Assembly: GCA_035295985.1 (NCBI GenBank)
Contig: DATHBT010000119.1
Coordinates: 1-5,189, forward strand
Reading direction: 5' to 3'
Origin: JAIVGV01 sp035295985
GTDB lineage: Bacteria > Acidobacteriota > Blastocatellia > Pyrinomonadales > Pyrinomonadaceae
Length of the DNA: 5,189 bases
The notes beneath the pieces are model-generated. The model had not been told where the DNA came from. It was given only the letters and a program-made list of their open reading frames with translations, and did not search any database. Positions within the stretch are counted from its first letter, which is position 1, and each line of letters opens with the position of its first letter. The position numbers and the translations under genes were made by a program. This document shows, piece by piece, positions 1 through 5,169 of the stretch.

Positions 1-1
1 C

Positions 2-751
2 GCCGACGACGGCGAACAGCTCGGCATCATGAACACGCGCGAGGCCGTGCGCCTGGCTCGCGAGAAGGGCCTCGATCTGGTCGAGGTCGCAGCCACCGCC
101 GATCCGCCCGTCTGCCGCATCATCGACTTCGGCAAGTTCCAGTACGAGGCGAAGAAGAAGGCGAACGAGGCGAAGAAGAAGCAGGTCGTCATCGTGGTCA
201 AGGAGGTCAAGTTCCGCCCCGGCACGGACGACCACGACTACCGCTTCAAGATGAAGCACGCGCACGACTGGCTCTCGGAGGGCGACAAGGTCAAGGCCAC
301 GATCTTCTTCCGCGGCCGCGAGATCACGCACCGCGAGCTGGGCTCGCAACTTCTCGAACGCCTTGAGAAAGATTTGATCGACGTGGGCGAGGTCGAGTCG
401 CGGCCCCGGATGGAGGGCAATCAGATGTTCTTCATCTTCACGCCCAAGAAGCACAAGACCGGCGGCAGCGGCCCGCGCCCCGCGCAGCAGCCGCAGCAGG
501 CTACGGCGAACGCCCCGCGCGGCCCACAGCCGGCGCCGCTACAGTCACAGCCGCCGACACAGCAGCAAGCGCCGGCGGCCCCGTCGCAACAGCCGACGCC
601 GGCCGCGCCGACGCCGACGACGCCGCCGAGCGCGCCCTCTTTGTCAGAGCCGCAGGCCGCGCCCGCGTCGTCCGTGCCGACGACGCCGCAGCCCGGCCAG
701 CCCTCCGCACCCGCCGCGACGGGCGCGGAGCCGGACGAACATACATCGTGA
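2..751 (+). CDS. infC: Translation initiation factor IF3, 5'-truncated by window edge
   Basis: IF3 binds the 30S subunit, keeps it apart from 50S and checks start-codon/initiator-tRNA pairing. The frame is already open at base 2, and the first residues (DDGEQLGI) match the conserved EGEQLGI segment of the IF3 N-domain, so the true start lies left of the window and the ATG at 29 is an internal Met. Visible parts, counted from the codon at base 2: N-domain to about residue 49 (DLVEV, then PPVCRIIDFGKFQYE), Lys-rich linker at about 50-61, and C-domain at about 62-150 (VKEVKFRPGTDDHDY, then FRGREITHRE, ending FIFTPKK). Family members usually stop near that point. Here about 99 more residues follow (bases 452-748), almost entirely Pro, Gln, Ala, Thr and Ser with few charges, which predicts a disordered tail. 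The product is certain; the function of the tail is unknown. Confidence 0.97.
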   Translation, partial: ADDGEQLGIMNTREAVRLAREKGLDLVEVAATADPPVCRIIDFGKFQYEAKKKANEAKKKQVVIVVKEVKFRPGTDDHDYRFKMKHAHDWLSEGDKVKATIFFRGREITHRELGSQLLERLEKDLIDVGEVESRPRMEGNQMFFIFTPKKHKTGGSGPRPAQQPQQATANAPRGPQPAPLQSQPPTQQQAPAAPSQQPTPAAPTPTTPPSAPSLSEPQAAPASSVPTTPQPGQPSAPAATGAEPDEHTS

Positions 752-756
752 GAAGC

Positions 757-825
757 CGTAAATAGTGAGCCGTAAATCGTGAACAGTTAAAAACAGTTCT
801 TCCTATTTACGATTCACTATTCACG
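757..825. repeat. Heptamer-built inverted repeat, infC-rpmI spacer
   Basis: The arms are 757-777 and 805-825 (21 bases, three heptamers each) around a 27-base loop. Aligning the left arm with the reverse complement of the right gives 18 of 21 matches, and one mismatch would be a G-U pair in RNA. The left arm reads CGTAAAT AGTGAGC CGTAAAT; the right arm reads ATTTACG ATTCACT ATTCACG. Within the left side, bases 755-768 and 769-782 form a 14-base tandem repeat with one difference. The DNA is clearly AT-richer than the flanking genes. No U-tract follows the right arm, so it does not look like an intrinsic terminator, and read-through to rpmI is expected. It resembles in plan, but not in sequence, the spacer elements after rplT and pheS. 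Confidence 0.85.
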
Positions 826-829
826 AACA

Positions 830-835
830 AAGGAG
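830..835 (+). promoter_or_regulatory. Ribosome binding site of rpmI
   Basis: AAGGAG sits 5 bases before the ATG at 841, just outside the right arm of the preceding inverted repeat. It supports this start and shows that the repeat need not occlude initiation of rpmI. Confidence 0.85.
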
Positions 836-840
836 TCATC

Positions 841-1104
841 ATGCCTAAATTGAAAACGCACAAGGGCGCGGCGAAGCGCTTCCGCACGACCGCCACGGGC
901 AAGGTCAAGCGGGGCCACTCGCACGCGCGCCACATCCTGACGAAGAAGACGCAGAAGCGTAAGCGCAACCTCGACATCGACACGCTCGTGGCCGATGCCG
1001 ACATGGATCGCGTCAAGGCCATGCTGCCTTACGGGAAAGTCTCCCGGAGCAGGAAGCCGGCCCCGGCAGCCAAGCAGCCGACCGCCGAAGTCGCGCAGGA
1101 TTGA
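841..1104 (+). CDS. rpmI: 50S ribosomal protein L35 (bL35)
   Basis: A small basic protein of the large ribosomal subunit. The N-terminus MPKLKTHKGAAKRF matches the L35 signature (K-T-x-x-G-A-A-K-R-F), followed by RHILTKKTQKRKRNL at about residues 30-44 and the family's usual end MLPYG at 61-65. L35 is normally about 65 residues; this one has 87, the extra 22 being a polar/Ala-Pro-Lys tail (from KVSRSRK to VAQD). The start is fixed by family alignment and by a Shine-Dalgarno 5 bases upstream. It sits between infC and rplT, its usual place. In well-studied bacteria rpmI and rplT are translationally controlled by L20; nothing here proves that mechanism. Confidence 0.97.
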   Translation: MPKLKTHKGAAKRFRTTATGKVKRGHSHARHILTKKTQKRKRNLDIDTLVADADMDRVKAMLPYGKVSRSRKPAPAAKQPTAEVAQD

Positions 1105-1110
1105 GGCGCG

Positions 1111-1141
1111 GCCCGCCCAGGGACGTAGCTCGGTGGCGGGT
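1111..1141 (+). other. Possible GC-rich mRNA hairpin in rpmI-rplT spacer
   Basis: Bases 1111-1117 (GCCCGCC) can pair with 1135-1141 (GGCGGGT): six Watson-Crick pairs plus a terminal G-U, with a 17-base loop. A weaker 4-base pairing (AGAT 1143-1146 with ATCT 1155-1158) follows, just before the rplT Shine-Dalgarno. The spacer has no heptamer pattern, unlike the other spacers. It could be a translational control structure for rplT, but short GC-rich stems arise easily in such DNA, so this is weak. Confidence 0.3.
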
Positions 1142-1159
1142 GAGATGAGGTTTTATCTG

Positions 1160-1165
1160 AGGAGG
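1160..1165 (+). promoter_or_regulatory. Strong ribosome binding site of rplT
   Basis: A perfect AGGAGG lies 8 bases before the ATG at 1174. It is the strongest Shine-Dalgarno in the window and fixes the rplT start. Confidence 0.92.
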
Positions 1166-1173
1166 GAATTGTT

Positions 1174-1554
1174 ATGCCGAGGGCAAAACGTGGTAACAAG
1201 CGCAAAGAGAATCGCAAGAAGATACTGAAGCTGGCGAAGGGCTATCGCGGCACGAAGTCGAAGCTCTACCGCTCGGCCAACGAGTCGGTGCAGCGCGCGC
1301 TCAACTTCGCCTACACAGGCAGGAAGCTCAAGAAGCGCGACTTCCGCTCGCTCTGGATCGTCCGCATCGGCGCGGCGGCGCGCCTGAACGGCCTCAACTA
1401 CTCGCAGCTCATGCACGGCCTCTCGCTCGCCGGCATCGAACTCGACCGCAAGGTGCTCGCAGACCTCGCCGCCAACTCGCCCGAAGCCTTTACAGAGTTA
1501 GCAACGCAGGCGAAGAACGCGATTGGTAATAAGCAGCAGGCGGCAGCGGCCTAA
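1174..1554 (+). CDS. rplT: 50S ribosomal protein L20 (bL20)
   Basis: L20 binds 23S rRNA early in 50S assembly and, in the bacteria where it has been studied, represses its own operon by binding mRNA that mimics its rRNA site. The sequence is typical: MPRAKRG at the start, the basic helix KKILKLAKGYRG at about 15-26, SKLYRSA at 29-35, KKRDFRSLWIVRI at about 53-65, AARLNGLNYSQLMHGL at 68-83 and GIELDRKVLADLA at 87-99. At 126 residues it is a little longer than the usual 117-119 because of a short Gln/Ala-rich end. Residue 66 is Gly where many L20 proteins have Asn (RINAAAR), a small departure from the signature. An inverted repeat begins within its TAA stop codon. Confidence 0.98.
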   Translation: MPRAKRGNKRKENRKKILKLAKGYRGTKSKLYRSANESVQRALNFAYTGRKLKKRDFRSLWIVRIGAAARLNGLNYSQLMHGLSLAGIELDRKVLADLAANSPEAFTELATQAKNAIGNKQQAAAA

Positions 1555-1640
1555 AAGCCGTCAACGGTAAGCCGTAAGCCGTGACAGGTAAGAACCGGAT
1601 TCTTCCTGTCACGGCTTACGGTTAACGGTTTACAGCTTTT
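1553..1640. repeat. Long heptamer-built inverted repeat, rplT-pheS spacer
   Basis: The left arm (1553-1594, 42 bases) and right arm (1600-1640, 41 bases) enclose only a 5-base loop, CCGGA. Aligning the left arm with the reverse complement of the right gives 36 matches over 41 aligned positions plus one bulged base, so a long stable hairpin can form. Heptamers are evident: TAAGCCG twice then TGACAGG on the left (1568-1588), and CCTGTCA CGGCTTA CGGTTAA CGGTTTA CAGCTTT on the right (1605-1639). The AAAA/TTTT ends give it some resemblance to a bidirectional terminator, but the U-run is only four bases and lies inside the stem. A partial further copy, GGCTTACG, occurs at 1651-1658. The left arm starts in the rplT stop codon. 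Confidence 0.92.
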
Positions 1641-1665
1641 ATCGGATCATGGCTTACGAATCGTT

Positions 1666-2784
1666 ATGAGTTCTGAAGATGTGAGGCGGCAGCCGGCGGC
1701 CGTGCGGGAAGCGTTCGAGCAGGAGTTCGGGCGCTTTGCTCGTTTTCGCGGCACGGAAGGCGCGGCGGCGCTCGGCGAACTGACGCTCTCGGACGCTGAG
1801 GCGGCGCAGCGCGAGCTTGCGGAAGTGCGGACGCGGCACGCGGGGAAGAAAAGCGCGCTCGGCAATCTCAAGAAGTTGATCGGGCGCGTTCCCCCGGAAG
1901 ATCGCGCGACATTCGGTCAGGAGGTGCAGGCGGTCGAGCGCGAGATCGCGGCCGCGCTGGAAGAGGCTGCGGCCGCGCTCGAAAGCCACGTCGCGCAGTT
2001 GCGCGTCGAGCGCGAGCGTCTGGACGTGACGTTGCCCGGCCGTCGGCCGCGGCGCGGGCATCTTCACCCGGTCACGCTCGTGCGCCAGCGCATCGAGGAC
2101 ATCTTCGTCTCGATGGGCTACTCGGTAGAGGACGGCCCGGAGATCGAGACCGACTTCTACAACTTCACCGCGCTCAACATCCCCGAAAACCACCCGGCGC
2201 GATCCTTTCAGGACACCTACTACACGGCGGACGGCTTCGCCCTGCGCTCGCAGACATCGACCGTGCAGATTCACGCGATGCAGCGCCGCGGCGCGCCCCT
2301 GCGCATCATCGCCCCCGGCAAAGTCTTCCGGCGCGACACGCCCGACGCCACGCACAACCCGATGTTCTTCCAGGTCGAGGGCCTGCTGGTTGATCGAGGC
2401 GTCACGATGGGCCACTTGAAGGGCGCAATCGGCGAATTCGTCGCGCGCATGTTTGGCCCGCAGACCCGCACGCGGATGCGCCCGTCCTACTTCCCGTTCA
2501 CCGAGCCGAGCGCCGAGTTCGACTACTCGTGCTTCAAGTGCGGGGGCACGGGGCGACTCGGCGGCGACACCTGCCGGCTCTGCAAGGGCGGCGGCTGGAT
2601 CGAACTCGGCGGGTCGGGGATGGTGCACCCGAACGTACTTCGCATCGCCGGCATCGACCCCGAAGAGTTCTCCGGCTTCGCCTTCGGCTTCGGCATCGAC
2701 CGCATGTGCGGCCTGATGTACACGCTCGACGACATCCGCCTCCTCTTCGAGAACGACGTGCGCTTCCTCGAACAGTTTAATTAG
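1666..2784 (+). CDS. pheS: Phenylalanine--tRNA ligase alpha subunit
   Basis: Catalytic subunit of the alpha2-beta2 enzyme that charges tRNA-Phe with phenylalanine using ATP. Residues about 1-115 form the N-terminal helical (coiled-coil) arm, including HAGKKSALGNLKKL. The class II core follows: motif 1 region at about 134-180 (HPVTLVRQRIEDIF through HPAR), motif 2 at 213-240 (RIIAPGKVFRRD, FFQVEGL), the Phe-pocket segment FPFTEPSAEFD at 276-286, and motif 3 at 336-346 (SGFAFGFGIDR). A C-x2-C-x10-C-x2-C element (Cys289, 292, 303, 306) is inserted before WIELGGSGMVHPNVL, a candidate zinc knuckle. At 372 residues it is longer than the E. coli protein (327) through the N-terminal arm and this insert. 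No Shine-Dalgarno precedes the ATG; in-frame GTG codons at 1681 and 1702 are no better placed. Confidence 0.97.
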   Translation: MSSEDVRRQPAAVREAFEQEFGRFARFRGTEGAAALGELTLSDAEAAQRELAEVRTRHAGKKSALGNLKKLIGRVPPEDRATFGQEVQAVEREIAAALEEAAAALESHVAQLRVERERLDVTLPGRRPRRGHLHPVTLVRQRIEDIFVSMGYSVEDGPEIETDFYNFTALNIPENHPARSFQDTYYTADGFALRSQTSTVQIHAMQRRGAPLRIIAPGKVFRRDTPDATHNPMFFQVEGLLVDRGVTMGHLKGAIGEFVARMFGPQTRTRMRPSYFPFTEPSAEFDYSCFKCGGTGRLGGDTCRLCKGGGWIELGGSGMVHPNVLRIAGIDPEEFSGFAFGFGIDRMCGLMYTLDDIRLLFENDVRFLEQFN

Positions 2785-2786
2785 GA

Positions 2787-2891
2787 AGCTGTTAGCTGTT
2801 AGCCATTAGCTTTTAGCCAGAAGAAATCAGCCGTCAATTTCCATCTCGGCTTCTGGTTTTGCTAACAGCTAACGGCTAACAGCTAATAGCT
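2787..2891. repeat. Long heptamer-built inverted repeat, pheS-pheT spacer
   Basis: The outer arms 2787-2817 and 2861-2891 (31 bases each) match at 28 of 31 positions. An inner 6-base pairing (2818-2823 with 2850-2855) extends the stem past a 5-base bulge, leaving a 26-base loop. The left side is five heptamers, AGCTGTT AGCTGTT AGCCATT AGCTTTT AGCCAGA (2787-2821). The right side is five more, GCTAACA GCTAACG GCTAACA GCTAATA GCTGACT (2861-2895). The AGCC-type variant occupies the third heptamer in both arms, so the arms mirror one another. The element starts 2 bases after the pheS stop and ends 5 bases before the pheT ATG. Confidence 0.93.
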
Positions 2892-2896
2892 GACTT

Positions 2897-5158
2897 ATGA
2901 TCATCAGTTACAACTGGCTGCGCGAGTTGACCGGTCTTGAGTGGGAGCCGGCGGAGCTGCGCGAGCGGCTGACGCTCGCCGGGCTTGAGGTAGAGGGCGT
3001 GGAGGAGGCGGGCGGCGATTCGGTCTTCGAGATTGCGGTGCTGTCGAACCGGCCCGACTGGATGTCGCACCTCGGCGTCGCGCGCGAGGTCGGCGTGATG
3101 TCGGGACGCGGCGTGCGTCTGCCGGAGATGGCGCCGGCGATGATCGCGGGCCGCGCCGAAGAGTTCACGTCCGTCTCCGTCGAAGCGCCTGACCTTTGTC
3201 CGCGCTTCACGGCGCGCGTGGTGCGGGGCGTGCGCGTCGGGCCGTCGCCTGCGTGGCTTATCGAGCGGCTCGAAGCCGTCGGCCTGCGCTCGATCAACAA
3301 CGTCGCCGACATCACCAACTTCGTGATGCTCGAACTCGGCCAGCCACTTCACGCCTTCGATCTCGACAAGCTGGACGAGCGGCGCATCGTCGTCCGCCTC
3401 GCGCGCGGTGGCGAGGAGCTGCGGACGCTCGACGACGTGGGGCGCGAGCTTGACCCGGAGATGCTGGTCATCGCCGACGCCTCGCGCGCGGTCGCCGTCG
3501 CGGGCGTGATGGGCGGCGCGGAGACGGAGATTTCCGAAACCACTCGGAACGTCCTCATCGAGTGCGCCTACTTCGCGCCCGCTTCCGTCCGCCGCACGTC
3601 GCGCGCGCTCGGCTTGCACACCGACGCCTCCGACCGCTTCGAGCGCGGCGTTGATTTCGACGGGCTGCTGCGCGCGCAGGCGCGCACCGTCTCTCTCATC
3701 ACGGAGCTGGCCGGCGGCGCGGCGAGCGAGGACGCGATTGACATCTTCCCGGCGCGCATCGCGACGCCGACCGTGCCGCTCCGCTTCAGTCGAGTCCGCG
3801 CGCTGACCGGCCTGGACGTGCCGCCGCAGGATGCCGTGCGCATTCTCTCGTCGCTCGGCTTCTCCGCGCCGTCGGGCGGCGGGAACGGTTCGGCGGGCGG
3901 GGGCGAGGCCGTCAACATCAATTCGCTTCCCGACACGGCCTCGATGCTCTTCACGGCCCCGACGTGGCGCACGGACGTGACGATTGAGGAGGACCTGGTC
4001 GAAGAGGTCGCGCGACACTACGGCTTCGACAGGATCGAGGCGGCGCTCGCGCCTTCGAGCACGGCCGGTGAGTACCGCGCGAACGACAACCGCCGCCGCG
4101 CCGCGCGCCGCGCCCTGACCGCCTGCGGCTTCGACGAGGCCATCAACTTCAGCTTCATCCCCGCCGCGCACGACGATCAGTTCGAGCTGCCCGCCGGCCT
4201 CGTCGGCGAAGACGGCTCGCGCAAGGGTGGCGGCACATCGCACGACAGCGGCGCGCAACGAGACGACGCCGGAATTTCCGCCCGGAAGAACGAGGGTGGT
4301 CAAGGCGAAGTGAAGGGAAGCGAGGGAGGCGAAATGCAAGAGGGCGGCGAGGATTCGCGTTTCGTCACGCTCGTCAACCCGATCATCGAGGGCGCGGCGC
4401 GGATGCGCGCGTCGCTGCTGCCGGGCCTGCTCGCCTCCGTCCGCCACAACTTCAACCACGGCACGCGCGACGTGCGCCTCTTCGAGGCGGGCCGCGTCTT
4501 CGCCGCCGCGCGCGCAGGCGAGGGGCGGCCGTTCGAGCGCGATTCGCTCGGCCTCGTCGCCACGGGCGGCGCGCTCGAAGAGGGCCTGGCCTCCGCGCCG
4601 CGCGAGCTGGATTTCTACGATCTCAAGGGCGCTATCGAGTCGGCCGCCGACGCGATGAACCTGCCCGCGCTCGAATTTCGCGCCGCGCGAGCGCGCCACC
4701 TGCGCGAGGGGCAGTCAGCCGAAATCTCCCTCGAAGGCAACTCGGTCGGCTTCGCCGGCCGGCTGTCGGAAGAGATCGCGGCCGGCTACAAGTTCCGCCA
4801 ACCCGTCTTCGTCGCCGAGTTGAACTTCACGGCGCTGCTGGGCGCGCCGGTCGAACCCGTGCGCTACCGCCCGCTCGCGCGCTTCCCGTCAGTCGTGCGC
4901 GACATAACGCTCGTCGCAGACCGCCGCATGACCTTCGAGGAGGTGCGACGCGTGGCCCGCGCCGTCGGGGCGGAGCACCTGCGCGGCGTCGCGCTCGTTT
5001 ACGTTTACGAGGGCGAGCGCGTGCCGGAGGGGAAGCGATCAGTCACGCTCCGCCTCGAATACCGCGCCGACGAGCGCACGCTGCGCGACGAAGAGGTCGA
5101 AGCCGAGCACGCCGAGATCGTCCGCGCGCTCGAAGCGCGGTTCGGGGCGCAGAAATGA
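2897..5158 (+). CDS. pheT: Phenylalanine--tRNA ligase beta subunit, lacking OB-fold domain
   Basis: Structural, tRNA-binding and editing partner of PheS. B1 opens with MIISYNWLRELTGLEW and reaches GLEVEGVEE at 29-37. The sequence then passes straight to VFEIAVLSNRPDW (43-55), which in typical bacterial PheT follows the EMAP/OB-type tRNA-binding domain (B2, about 110 residues); that domain is absent. The B3/B4 editing module spans about 90-255, with LGQPLHAFD (His152), GVMGG, NVLIECAYF (Glu222) and LHTDASDRFERGVD (Thr242) intact. B5 is at about 290-382 and contains a Gly-rich insert at 324-349. The B6/B7 catalytic-like fold follows, interrupted by a hydrophilic Gly/Glu/Lys/Ser insert at about 434-487. 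The tRNA-binding B8 (FDX-ACB) domain, about 656-750, is complete. The total is 753 residues against about 795 in E. coli. The start is fixed by family alignment, but no Shine-Dalgarno is present. Confidence 0.96.
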   Translation: MIISYNWLRELTGLEWEPAELRERLTLAGLEVEGVEEAGGDSVFEIAVLSNRPDWMSHLGVAREVGVMSGRGVRLPEMAPAMIAGRAEEFTSVSVEAPDLCPRFTARVVRGVRVGPSPAWLIERLEAVGLRSINNVADITNFVMLELGQPLHAFDLDKLDERRIVVRLARGGEELRTLDDVGRELDPEMLVIADASRAVAVAGVMGGAETEISETTRNVLIECAYFAPASVRRTSRALGLHTDASDRFERGVDFDGLLRAQARTVSLITELAGGAASEDAIDIFPARIATPTVPLRFSRVRALTGLDVPPQDAVRILSSLGFSAPSGGGNGSAGGGEAVNINSLPDTASMLFTAPTWRTDVTIEEDLVEEVARHYGFDRIEAALAPSSTAGEYRANDNRRRAARRALTACGFDEAINFSFIPAAHDDQFELPAGLVGEDGSRKGGGTSHDSGAQRDDAGISARKNEGGQGEVKGSEGGEMQEGGEDSRFVTLVNPIIEGAARMRASLLPGLLASVRHNFNHGTRDVRLFEAGRVFAAARAGEGRPFERDSLGLVATGGALEEGLASAPRELDFYDLKGAIESAADAMNLPALEFRAARARHLREGQSAEISLEGNSVGFAGRLSEEIAAGYKFRQPVFVAELNFTALLGAPVEPVRYRPLARFPSVVRDITLVADRRMTFEEVRRVARAVGAEHLRGVALVYVYEGERVPEGKRSVTLRLEYRADERTLRDEEVEAEHAEIVRALEARFGAQK

Positions 5159-5169
5159 GACAAGTGTCC

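Noticed and set aside
29..31. ATG at 29 as the infC start
   Set aside because: Conserved IF3 residues (GEQLGI) are encoded upstream in the same frame without a stop, so this Met is internal and the gene continues beyond the left edge.
501..746. Minus-strand frame opposite the IF3 tail
   Set aside because: Its Ala/Arg/Ser-rich product simply mirrors the low-complexity GC-rich tail; no start signal or motif was seen.
757..825. Intrinsic terminator after infC
   Set aside because: The stem is AT-rich with mismatches and a 27-base loop, and is followed by AACAAAGGAG rather than a U-tract; rpmI directly downstream is expected to be co-transcribed.
1119..1146. tRNA-like 5' half (GGGACGTAGCTCGGTGG followed by GAGA)
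   Set aside because: It resembles an acceptor strand plus D-arm, but no anticodon arm, T-loop (GTTCRA) or matching acceptor 3' strand follows, and rplT begins almost at once. Probably chance.
995..1228. Plus-strand frame spanning the rpmI end and rplT start
   Set aside because: It is out of frame with both ribosomal protein genes and runs through the rplT Shine-Dalgarno; the product has no recognisable motif.
1654..2628. 324-codon open frame on the minus strand across pheS
   Set aside because: It is a shadow of pheS with no family motif, and its presumed start lies within the conserved core of pheS.
757..2891. CRISPR array or REP-type palindromes
   Set aside because: There is no repeat-spacer alternation, the repeat words are only 7 bases and differ between spacers, and no conserved REP-like consensus or RAYT gene is present in the window.
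3002..3025. Frameshift or broken pheT at the missing-domain junction
   Set aside because: The frame stays open and conserved residues resume immediately on both sides, so a clean in-frame domain absence fits better than a damaged gene.
2876..4699. 607-codon open frame on the minus strand across pheT
   Set aside because: It is antisense to a gene with unbroken family similarity, has an Arg/Ala/Asp/His-rich composition typical of shadow frames in GC-rich DNA, and contains no recognisable domain.
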